From assembly GCF_002115755.1 (NCBI RefSeq), contig NZ_JFKA01000001.1, forward strand, positions 434,001 to 498,000: a stretch of DNA of 64,000 nt, given 5' to 3'. This stretch comes from Thalassospira mesophila. GTDB lineage: Bacteria > Pseudomonadota > Alphaproteobacteria > Rhodospirillales > Thalassospiraceae. A program made the position numbers and the translations under genes. A model generated the notes under the pieces. The model did no database searches. It worked only from the letters and a program-made list of their open reading frames with translations, and was not told where the DNA came from. Shown in pieces: positions 8,884-16,117 of the stretch (the first letter of the stretch is position 1; each line of letters opens with the position of its first letter).

Positions 8884-9288
8884 ATGGGAGCAGCTCAGGG
8901 ACCCCTTGTTGTCGGTGTTGATGACGACGGGAAAAGCCTTGTTTTGCTTAAACGGATCGTCGAAAGTGGCGGTTATCGTTTCATCGGCGTGTCTTCCGGA
9001 CACGAACTTTTATCGGTTCTTAAAACCGAGCGGCCCCGTGTGATCCTGATGGATGTGATGTTGCCGCAAATGAATGGCTTTGAAGCCAGCTTGCGGGTCC
9101 GAACCGGGTTCCCGCAACTTCCTGCTGCCGTTATTTATGTGACAGCGCGCCAAAGCGAAGAAGATTTGCGTGGTGGTATTGCCGCAGGTGGTAATGACTT
9201 TGTGCTTAAGCCGGTTAATCGCGAAAAGCTGCTAAGCCGAATCGAAAAATGGCTGGGCAAGGCCCACCTGATTAAAACGGCTGTTTGA
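8884..9288 (+). CDS. Single-domain response regulator (CheY-like)
   Basis: This 134-residue protein is one receiver domain with no output domain. The acidic pocket is D13-D15, the phosphoacceptor is D57 in LMDVMLP, T87 is in YVTAR, and K109 is in LKPV, so the site is complete. The start at ATG 8884 has GGAAGGAGA seven bases upstream; the earlier ATG at 8857 has no such site. It lies 36 bases after infC and is read in the same direction, so it may be cotranscribed with it. The cognate kinase is unknown; an orphan histidine kinase is encoded at 16118-18214, but nothing in the sequence ties them. Confidence 0.93.
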   Translation: MGAAQGPLVVGVDDDGKSLVLLKRIVESGGYRFIGVSSGHELLSVLKTERPRVILMDVMLPQMNGFEASLRVRTGFPQLPAAVIYVTARQSEEDLRGGIAAGGNDFVLKPVNREKLLSRIEKWLGKAHLIKTAV

Positions 9289-9497
9289 CCGCTTTTTGCC
9301 CGTTTCCCCCGCTTGATTTCCCAATCACTGGCGCGCGATGCTGTTATGCAAAGGCATGGCGGGTATTTGCGTGGCCGGTTTCGCACGTATTTTGGCGGGT
9401 TTCATCGACTGATAGCCGCAGAAACGGGCCAAAAATCGTTTGCAGCGCGATAAACGGGTTCGCGCGACCTGATTGGGGGCCTTTGCCGAAAAGTTCC

Positions 9498-9526
9498 TTG
9501 AAAAAGCACGGGGTCGAGTCTATAAC
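9498..9526 (+). promoter_or_regulatory. Sigma-70-type promoter of the rpmI-rplT-pheST unit
   Basis: TTGAAA at 9498-9503 and TATAAC at 9521-9526 are separated by exactly 17 bases, a close match to the housekeeping consensus. Transcription would start near 9533 and give a leader of about 104 bases before rpmI. Confidence 0.75.
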
Positions 9527-9556
9527 CACGCGTCCCCGAACCAGGTGGTGAGGCTG

Positions 9557-9576
9557 GAGATAATTACGATTATCTC
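9557..9576 (+). promoter_or_regulatory. UACG-capped hairpin in the rpmI leader
   Basis: GAGATAAT-TACG-ATTATCTC forms a perfect 8-base stem closed by a UACG tetraloop. It lies inside the predicted 5' leader, 60 bases before rpmI. Ribosomal protein L20 represses this operon through leader RNA structure in other bacteria, so a similar role is plausible but not shown. Confidence 0.5.
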
Positions 9577-9636
9577 AGGGCATGCCCAGCCGCCGAAGGG
9601 GATTTTTGTCAAATTGCTTATCGCAAGGATAGAAAA

Positions 9637-9834
9637 ATGCCCAAGATGAAAACCAAAGCGAGCGTTAAAAAGCGCTTTAGCCTGACTGCCAAGGGTAAGG
9701 TCCGTCACAATGTCGCTAACAAGCGTCACCTTTTGACGGCAAAGTCGACGAAGATGAAACGTCATGCACGTGGCACAGAGATTCTCTGTGATGCGGATGC
9801 GCGTATCGTCAAAAAATTCCTTCCCTACGGCTAA
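9637..9834 (+). CDS. rpmI: 50S ribosomal protein L35
   Basis: L35 is a small basic protein of the large ribosomal subunit. The 65-residue product is the standard length and has the family start [14 protein letters not shown] and the internal segment [16 protein letters not shown]. An AAGGATAG ribosome site is just upstream. It is followed 17 bases later by rplT. Confidence 0.98.
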   Translation: MPKMKTKASVKKRFSLTAKGKVRHNVANKRHLLTAKSTKMKRHARGTEILCDADARIVKKFLPYG

Positions 9835-9851
9835 GGCAAGAGAGATTATAA

Positions 9852-10208
9852 ATGGCTCGTGTTAAAGGGGGCGTGTCTTCACACGCTCGTCACCGCAAGG
9901 TTATCAAGGCTGCCAAGGGTTACCGTGGTCGCCGTAAAAATACTTATCGTACTGCCGTCCAGGCTGTCGAAAAAGGTTTGCAATATGCATACCGCGATCG
10001 TCGCACTAAAAAGCGCGTGTTCCGCAGCTTGTGGATCCAGCGTATTAATGCCGGCGCCCGTGAAAACGGCCTGACTTATTCGCAGTTCATGAATGGCCTG
10101 AAAAAAGCTGGTGTTGAGCTGGACCGTAAAGTCCTGGCCGATATCGCTGTGCGCGAACCCGAAGCCTTTAAGGCTTTGGTGACCCAGGCCCAGGCTGCGC
10201 TCGGCTGA
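9852..10208 (+). CDS. rplT: 50S ribosomal protein L20
   Basis: L20 binds 23S rRNA early in 50S assembly and often represses its own operon. The 118-residue protein begins [16 protein letters not shown] and contains the highly conserved [15 protein letters not shown] and [18 protein letters not shown] segments. It is followed by a strong hairpin-T tract before pheS. Confidence 0.98.
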   Translation: MARVKGGVSSHARHRKVIKAAKGYRGRRKNTYRTAVQAVEKGLQYAYRDRRTKKRVFRSLWIQRINAGARENGLTYSQFMNGLKKAGVELDRKVLADIAVREPEAFKALVTQAQAALG

Positions 10209-10254
10209 TAAACCTTTTTTAAAAAGGTTTTTACGGCATTTGCCTGATTTATTT

Positions 10255-10293
10255 CGGGGGCGGCCATTTTTGGCCGTCCCCGTTTTTGTTTTT
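10255..10293 (+). terminator. Terminator or attenuator between rplT and pheS
   Basis: An 11-base stem (CGGGGGCGGCC with its complement, one G-U pair) and a 6-base loop is followed by TTTTTGTTTTT. This has all the features of an intrinsic terminator, 47 bases after rplT and 44 bases before the pheS start. A weaker A/T hairpin (AAACC...GGTTT) precedes it at 10210-10232. Confidence 0.8.
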
Positions 10294-10336
10294 AAGTTCC
10301 TTTATTCTGTTCACCCCAGCCAAAGCGTCGGAAGTT

Positions 10337-11407
10337 ATGGAAAACATCGAAGCGTTGCGCGAAGAGGTACTGGCGGAAGTTCAAAAGGCAGTCGATCTGG
10401 CTGCGTTGGAAGACATCCGCATCAGCGCCCTTGGCAAAAAAGGCCGCATTACCGGCCTTATGAAAAACCTTGGCAAGATGGACCCGGACCAGCGGCGTGA
10501 ATTTGGTCAGGCCCTGAACGCGCTGAAGGATCAGGTCGCAAGTGCGCTTGATATGCGCAAGGGCGATCTTGAAAACGCGGCCCTTGAGGCGCGTTTGACC
10601 GGTGAACGCATTGACGTGACCTTGCCGTCGCGCCCGGACGAAAGCGCAGGCCGCATTCACCCGATCAGCCAGACGATTGATGAAATTGTATCGATCTTTG
10701 GTGAAATGGGTTTTGCCCTGGCTGAAGGCCCGGATATCGAGGACGATTTTCATAACTTTACCGCCCTGAATATTCCGCCCGAACATCCGGCGCGTGAAAT
10801 GCAGGACACGTTTTATTTGCCCGAAGGCGAAGATGGTTCACGCCTGGTGCTGCGGACCCATACATCGCCGGTGCAAATTAGAACGATGCAATCCAAAACC
10901 CCGCCGATCCGCATTATTGCGCCGGGTCGGACCTATCGTTCTGATAGCGATATGACCCATACGCCGATGTTTCATCAGGTCGAGGGGCTGGTTATCGACA
11001 AGAAAACCCATATGGGCCACCTTAAGGGCTGCCTTTTGGAATTTGTGAAAACCTATTTCGAGCTTGATGAAGTACCGGTGCGCTATCGCCCGAGCTTTTT
11101 CCCGTTCACCGAACCCAGCGCCGAAATGGATATTGGCTGTTCGCGCAAGGGCGGCGAGCTTAAAATCGGTGCCGGTGACGACTGGCTGGAAATTCTGGGA
11201 TGCGGCATGGTGCATCCGCGCGTTCTGGCGGCCTGTGGTCTTGATCCCGAAGAATATCAGGGCTTTGCCTTTGGCATGGGCATTGAACGTATTGCCATGC
11301 TGAAATACGGCATCCCCGACCTTAGAACCTTTTTCGATACCGATCTGCGTTGGCTGAAACATTATGGTTTCGTGCCGCTGGATGTGCCGAATATGGTTAG
11401 GGGCTAG
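10337..11407 (+). CDS. pheS: Phenylalanine-tRNA ligase alpha subunit
   Basis: PheS is the catalytic subunit of the alpha2-beta2 phenylalanyl-tRNA synthetase. The 356-residue product starts at ATG 10337 ([12 protein letters not shown]) because the upstream frame to 10286 has no conserved sequence. An N-terminal coiled coil (about 1-90) binds tRNA. The class II core follows, with motif 2 ([20 protein letters not shown], near 198-212), [20 protein letters not shown] (motif region near 255-264) and the C-terminal [18 protein letters not shown] motif 3. It is separated from pheT by 4 bases. Confidence 0.97.
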   Translation: MENIEALREEVLAEVQKAVDLAALEDIRISALGKKGRITGLMKNLGKMDPDQRREFGQALNALKDQVASALDMRKGDLENAALEARLTGERIDVTLPSRPDESAGRIHPISQTIDEIVSIFGEMGFALAEGPDIEDDFHNFTALNIPPEHPAREMQDTFYLPEGEDGSRLVLRTHTSPVQIRTMQSKTPPIRIIAPGRTYRSDSDMTHTPMFHQVEGLVIDKKTHMGHLKGCLLEFVKTYFELDEVPVRYRPSFFPFTEPSAEMDIGCSRKGGELKIGAGDDWLEILGCGMVHPRVLAACGLDPEEYQGFAFGMGIERIAMLKYGIPDLRTFFDTDLRWLKHYGFVPLDVPNMVRG

Positions 11408-11411
11408 GATT

Positions 11412-13820
11412 ATGAAATTCACATTAAGCTGGCTAAAACAGCATCTTGAAACCGACGCTCCGGCAGCGCAGATCACTGACAAGCTGACGGCCATCGGCCT
11501 TGAGATTGAAAGCATAGTTGACCGTGCGGCGGCCCTTGCCGATATTCGGGTTGGCTATATCGAAGAAGCAGGCCAGCACCCCGATGCCGACCGTTTAAAG
11601 CTGTGCAAGGTTAACACCGGCAGTGGCATGATCCAGGTCGTGTGTGGCGCGCCCAATGCCCGCACGGGCATCAAGGTTGCTTTGGCGCAGCCCGGCGCGA
11701 TCATTCCGATTGATGGATCGAAGCTGAAAGCCGGTAAAATTCGCGGTGTGGAAAGCCAGGGCATGATGTGCTCGACCCGTGAATTGTGCCTGGGCGAAGA
11801 CCATGATGGCATTATTGAACTGCCCGCCAACGCCGAAATTGGCGCGCTTGTTGCCGGTGTTTTAGGGGCCGATGACCCGGTTATTGAAATCAACCTGACG
11901 CCAAACCGCCCCGATTGCACCGCTGTGCGCGGCATTGCCCGTGACCTGGCGGCGGCTGGCATGGGCACGCTTAAGGACGATCCTTATCAGGTGCCTGTCG
12001 ATGGCAGCTTTGACAGCCCGGTTTGGGTTCGTATTGCCGATGATGTGGCCGCCAATGCCGCTGCGCCAGCATTTTATGGCCGTTATATTCGCGGTGTGAA
12101 AAACGGCGAAAGCCCGGACTGGTTAAAAGCCCGCCTGGAAGCGATTGGCCTGCGCCCGATTTCGATTTTGGTGGATATCACCAACCTGGCGACGTTTGAT
12201 TTGGGCCGCCCGCTGCATGTGTTTGATGCCGACAAGCTAAGCGGCAATATTGATGTGCGTTATGCCAAAGACGGTGAAAAGCTTCAGGCGCTGAACGACA
12301 AGGAATACACCCTGACCCGCGACATGGTGGTCATTGCCGATCAGGCGGCGGCGCAAAGCATTGGCGGCATCATGGGCGGTGAATTAACCGGGTGCCAGAA
12401 CGACACGGTTAATGTGTTTGTTGAATGCGCGCTGTTTGACCCGATTGTGACGGCGAAAACCGGGCGCAAGCTGCAGATTAATTCCGATGCGCGCTATCGG
12501 TTCGAGCGCGGTGTGGATCCGCAATCGGTTATTTGGGGGATTGAAGTTGCAACCCGCCTGATTACCGAACTGTGCGGCGGTGAGGTGTCGCATGTGGTGA
12601 AAGCTGGCACCGTTCCGGCACCAAAAAACAGCTTTGATTTGCGCATCACCCGCATTGCCGAATTGGGTGGTGTGAGTGTGTCGCAAGACCGTGCGGCTGA
12701 AATTCTGACCTCCCTTGGTTTTGCCATCACTGCTGGCGAAGGCGTTTTAACCGCCATCGCCCCGACCTGGCGGCCCGATGTGGTGGGTGAAGCCGATCTG
12801 GTTGAAGAAGTTCTGCGCATCGTGGGCTATGACCAGATCCCGACGGTTGATCTGGAACGTGAAACAAGCCTGCCGGTTCCTGCCCTGAGCCCGATGCAAA
12901 AACGCGTTGGTTTGGCGCGCCGGGTGCTGGCATCACGCGGTATGTATGAAACCGTGACCTGGGCCTTTGCCGACTCGCGTTTGGCCAAAGAATTTACTGA
13001 ACTGAAAGAAGGCCTGTTTCTGGCCAACCCGATCAGCTCTGATCTTGATGTGATGCGCCCTAATGTGCTGATCAATCTGATTTCGGCGACGGGTCGCAAC
13101 CAGAACCGTGGTTTTTCCGATCTGGCCCTGTTTGAAGTTGGGCCGGAATTTTTCGGCGATCAGCCGGGCGATCAGCGTTTGGTGGCGGCGGGCCTGCGTG
13201 CCGGTGCCACCACGGACCGCAGTTGGACCGGGTCGCGCCGCGATGTTGATGTATTTGACGTCAAGGCCGATGCCGAAGCCCTGATTGATGCGCTGGGCGT
13301 GCCTGCCGGGAACATTCAGGTGAATAGTGATGGTGCGCCGGGCTGGTATCATCCGGGGCGGTCGGCTGCGTTGCAGTTGGGCCCGAAAAATATGCTGGGT
13401 TATTTCGGCGAATTGCATCCGCGTATTTTAAAGGCGCTGGATGTGAAGGGCCGTTTGGTAGCGTTTGAACTGTTTGTTGAAAACCTGCCGATGCCCAAAA
13501 AGAAAGGTACCAACCGTCCGCCGCTGAATGCGTCGGCATTCCAGTCGGTTGAACGTGATTTTGCTTTTTTGCTTGATGCAACGGTTAGTGCCGAACAGGT
13601 GGCCAAGGCTGCGCGCAGTGCTGATAAGGGCCTGATCAGCGATGTGACGATTTTCGATCTTTATGCCGGTAAAGGCATCGAAGAGGGCAAAAAGTCACTG
13701 GCATTTTCCATCACCCTGCAGCCGACCAAACAAACCCTGACCGATGAAGAAATCGACGGGGTTTGCAAAAAGGTAATTGCAGCTGTTGAAAAGGCAACTG
13801 GCGGCGCGTTGCGCGGCTGA
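11412..13820 (+). CDS. pheT: Phenylalanine-tRNA ligase beta subunit
   Basis: The 802-residue protein has the full bacterial PheT domain order. The start MKFTLSWLKQHL at 11412 is the family start and is preceded by AGGA at 11406-11409. A tRNA-binding (EMAP-like) domain is at about 39-150 (HPDADRLKLCKVN, VVCGAPNAR), then B3/B4 editing domain, B5 DNA-binding-like domain (HFER-like RFERGVDP and the LGF segment), the catalytic-like core, and the FDX-ACB anticodon-binding domain over the last 95 residues (SVERDFAFLLD, LFDLY-like IFDLYAGKGIEEGKKS). The product edits Tyr-tRNAPhe. Confidence 0.97.
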   Translation: MKFTLSWLKQHLETDAPAAQITDKLTAIGLEIESIVDRAAALADIRVGYIEEAGQHPDADRLKLCKVNTGSGMIQVVCGAPNARTGIKVALAQPGAIIPIDGSKLKAGKIRGVESQGMMCSTRELCLGEDHDGIIELPANAEIGALVAGVLGADDPVIEINLTPNRPDCTAVRGIARDLAAAGMGTLKDDPYQVPVDGSFDSPVWVRIADDVAANAAAPAFYGRYIRGVKNGESPDWLKARLEAIGLRPISILVDITNLATFDLGRPLHVFDADKLSGNIDVRYAKDGEKLQALNDKEYTLTRDMVVIADQAAAQSIGGIMGGELTGCQNDTVNVFVECALFDPIVTAKTGRKLQINSDARYRFERGVDPQSVIWGIEVATRLITELCGGEVSHVVKAGTVPAPKNSFDLRITRIAELGGVSVSQDRAAEILTSLGFAITAGEGVLTAIAPTWRPDVVGEADLVEEVLRIVGYDQIPTVDLERETSLPVPALSPMQKRVGLARRVLASRGMYETVTWAFADSRLAKEFTELKEGLFLANPISSDLDVMRPNVLINLISATGRNQNRGFSDLALFEVGPEFFGDQPGDQRLVAAGLRAGATTDRSWTGSRRDVDVFDVKADAEALIDALGVPAGNIQVNSDGAPGWYHPGRSAALQLGPKNMLGYFGELHPRILKALDVKGRLVAFELFVENLPMPKKKGTNRPPLNASAFQSVERDFAFLLDATVSAEQVAKAARSADKGLISDVTIFDLYAGKGIEEGKKSLAFSITLQPTKQTLTDEEIDGVCKKVIAAVEKATGGALRG

Positions 13821-13844
13821 TAAGTGTTGTTTCGATACCGAATA

Positions 13845-13879
13845 AAAGCGGGCCACCTAATGGTGGTCCGCTTTTTTTT
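13845..13879 (+). terminator. Terminator after pheT
   Basis: A 13-base stem (AAAGCGGGCCACC with its complement, one G-U pair) and loop TAAT is followed by eight Ts, 24 bases after the pheT stop. It is a textbook intrinsic terminator. Confidence 0.9.
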
Positions 13880-13923
13880 ATGGGCTGTTTCTGTGCGCGT
13901 CGAATGGGTATCGTACAGGGTGA

Positions 13924-14589
13924 TTAAGCCTGATTCTCCGATTTCAACCGGTCAAGAACAGCAAAAATATCGGACGGTTCCGGGCGTTTGGTGTAGTCGG
14001 CATTAACCTCGGCATAGGCGATGGTGCCAGTTTGATCAATCACGTAGCGGGCTGGCATGGGCAGGGTCCAGCTATCTTCGCCGTTAAACGTGGTTAAATC
14101 AGCGCCGAGTTTTTTGTGAACGTCCTGCAAATATCCCGGAAGGTTCCAGCGCACGCCAAAAGCATCGCCGGTTTTACCCGCTTCATCGACCAGTATCGGA
14201 AAGCCGAGATTGTTTTGACGGTGCGATTTGCGACTGTTGACGGCATTTTGTTGCGATAAGGCAACAAGCGTTGCGCCGCGGGCTTCAATCTCGCTGCGGG
14301 CTTCTTCCAGGGCTTCAAGGTCGAGGTTGCAATAAGGGCACCATACCCCACGATAGAACGTAACCACCAGCGGGCCTTTTTTCAAAAGCTCGACCGAGGA
14401 TATTTCAGTGCCATCGGCATCATGCAGGGTAAAGGCCGGGGCCTTGTCACCGGCTTTAAGGGCGCGGTCTTGTGCGCCGCTGGCGATCAGCTCGTCGGTG
14501 GCGCGGTGCAGAACCGCAACCATGTCGGCGGGCAATAATGTGCCTTCGGCGTGGGCTTTGAGGGCGGCGAGTTTTTCTTGCAGGGACAT
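13924..14589 (-). CDS. AhpC/TSA-family peroxiredoxin-like protein
   Basis: The 221-residue protein has a thioredoxin-fold peroxiredoxin domain from about 45 to 210 preceded by a helical segment. The active motif is FYRGVWCPYC with C84 and C87, a CxxC pair in place of the single peroxidatic cysteine (TxxC) of typical AhpC. This matches the peroxiredoxin-like group of about 220 residues found widely in proteobacteria. It probably reduces peroxides or disulfides, but its donor is unknown. It is divergent from a LysR gene 99 bases away, which likely controls it. Confidence 0.88.
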   Translation of the reverse strand: MSLQEKLAALKAHAEGTLLPADMVAVLHRATDELIASGAQDRALKAGDKAPAFTLHDADGTEISSVELLKKGPLVVTFYRGVWCPYCNLDLEALEEARSEIEARGATLVALSQQNAVNSRKSHRQNNLGFPILVDEAGKTGDAFGVRWNLPGYLQDVHKKLGADLTTFNGEDSWTLPMPARYVIDQTGTIAYAEVNADYTKRPEPSDIFAVLDRLKSENQA

Positions 14590-14688
14590 CTGTCTTCTCC
14601 ATATGCATGAGGTGTTGCGACAGAAGATGCCTTTTGCTGCATTTATTCAGTAGCCAGTGATTATGACTTTAAGTTATTCATTTTTATT

Positions 14689-15588
14689 ATGAGTGATCAT
14701 TTATTTGCCTTACGCCTGTTTGTGCGTGTGGCCCACAAGGGCAGCTTTTCGGCGGCGGGGCGCGACATGAATGTGCCGCAGCCCACTGTGTCGCGGGTTA
14801 TTGCCCAACTGGAAGAAAAAGTTGGGGCATTGTTGCTGACGCGCACCACCCGTGCCGTCACCCTGACCGACGCCGGGCAGGATTTTTTATTACGGGTGGA
14901 GCAGATCCTGGCCGATCTGGATGCGGCCGAACATGCGGTGCGCGGCAATGGCGAATTGCGCGGGGTGTTGCATATCGGGCTGTCGTCAAGTTTTGCCCAG
15001 CGCATGGTCGTGCCGGTATTAGCGACCTTTCTGGCAAAACATCCGGCCCTGCGCCTTGAAATGATTATGGATGATACACGGCAAAACTTTATCGCCGACG
15101 GCGTCGATCTGGGGTTCCGGTTTGGGGTGCTAAGTGATTCTGCTGCCGTGGCGCGCAAGGTGGGGCAGTGGCAACGGGTGGTGGTGGCAGCCCCGGCCTA
15201 TCTGGCACGATCACCGGTGTTGCGGGTGCCTGCTGATCTGGCGGCACATTCGGTTATTATGGGGCCAAGCCATGCGAGACAGGCGTGGGTGTTTCGTCGC
15301 GGGGGCGAGGTTGCCTCGGTCCGCGTGTGCGGGCAGGTGGCAACAACGGTAAACGAGGTGGCCACAGCCGCGGCGGTGGCCGGGATGGGCCTTGCCTCCA
15401 TGAGCAGGGCAGCCTGCATGCACGAGCTTGGCAGCGGGCAACTGCTGGAGGTTTTAACCGGCTGGGATATGGGGCAGGTTGAACTGCATGCCATTTTCCC
15501 CGCTGGCCGGGCAGCAATACCCGCCGCCCGCGCCTTTGCCGATTTTATGGCGGCGGAATTAGCCAAGGCACAGGCCATAGCCCCTTAA
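14689..15588 (+). CDS. LysR-family transcriptional regulator
   Basis: The 299-residue protein has the LysR winged helix at residues 1-60 (LFVRVAHKGSFSAAGRDMNV, then the recognition helix PQPTVSRVIAQLEEKVG) and a periplasmic-binding-like effector domain from about 90 to 290. It is divergent from the peroxiredoxin gene with a 99-base shared promoter region, so control of that gene and of itself is the simplest inference. The effector is unknown. Closest to the AaeR/DmlR-like subgroup by general style; that placement is weak. Confidence 0.93.
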   Translation: MSDHLFALRLFVRVAHKGSFSAAGRDMNVPQPTVSRVIAQLEEKVGALLLTRTTRAVTLTDAGQDFLLRVEQILADLDAAEHAVRGNGELRGVLHIGLSSSFAQRMVVPVLATFLAKHPALRLEMIMDDTRQNFIADGVDLGFRFGVLSDSAAVARKVGQWQRVVVAAPAYLARSPVLRVPADLAAHSVIMGPSHARQAWVFRRGGEVASVRVCGQVATTVNEVATAAAVAGMGLASMSRAACMHELGSGQLLEVLTGWDMGQVELHAIFPAGRAAIPAARAFADFMAAELAKAQAIAP

Positions 15589-15612
15589 AGCCGTATCCGT
15601 TACTGTTTGGTC

Positions 15613-16065
15613 TCAATAAGTGCTGCGTTTTTTCATCACCGCATAGGTTTCTTCTTCAAGGTCGGCGGCAATCAGGTCTGGCCCATTGGTGTAAATGCGC
15701 CAGGATTTTTCGAATTTTTCACAATCGAGCGTCAGCCGGTCGGCGATGCTGGTCCATTGGCATTTGCGTGGTTGGTCCAGCCCGACAAGGTTGCCTGTTG
15801 AATTGTCTTCGAGATGCATTACCAGCAATTGCTGGTCGGTGGTGACGGAATAAACGCCATATGTTTCGTTGGCAAAACGATAGCTGATTTCCGTGCCATC
15901 AAGCTGGCGCCAGCCACTGGGCAGCGGGCCGTGAATGTCGCGCAGGGAAAAGGCTGTTGCAAGTTGCTGCATATGGTCGTTGGGCATGATGCGCGGGTCG
16001 CTGCTACAGGCAGAAAGCAAAACCAGCCCTGTGATCATGGCGGGAATAAAGCCGTTTTTCTTCAT
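15613..16065 (-). CDS. Orphan lipoprotein
   Basis: The 150-residue product has a signal peptide with a lipobox (LLSAC) and the acylated cysteine is C20, so it is an envelope lipoprotein. The next residues are SSD; an aspartate directly at +2 is absent, so it is probably sorted to the outer membrane under the usual rule. The rest (GWRQLDGTEISYRF, then RIYTNGPDLIAAD near the end) matches no family I recognise. It lies 52 bases downstream of the histidine kinase on the same strand, so the two may form one unit. The function is unknown. Confidence 0.8.
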   Translation of the reverse strand: MKKNGFIPAMITGLVLLSACSSDPRIMPNDHMQQLATAFSLRDIHGPLPSGWRQLDGTEISYRFANETYGVYSVTTDQQLLVMHLEDNSTGNLVGLDQPRKCQWTSIADRLTLDCEKFEKSWRIYTNGPDLIAADLEEETYAVMKKRSTY

Positions 16066-16117
16066 TTCAGTCTCCTGTAGGGCGGGTTAAAAACCGTGAT
16101 GTTCCCTGCCATTATAA

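Larger units (their letters stand above)
9289..9636 (+). other. 348-base gap: leader and promoter of rpmI
   Basis: No credible coding region lies here. The first 200 bases show no recognisable signal. The last 140 bases hold a good sigma-70-like promoter at 9498-9526 and an 8-base hairpin with a UACG loop at 9557-9576, both annotated separately. Confidence 0.7.

Noticed and set aside
10240..10500. Phe-rich reading frame before pheS as a leader peptide
   Set aside because: It starts at a TTG, has no stop before pheS and its Phe codons come from the T tract of the terminator.
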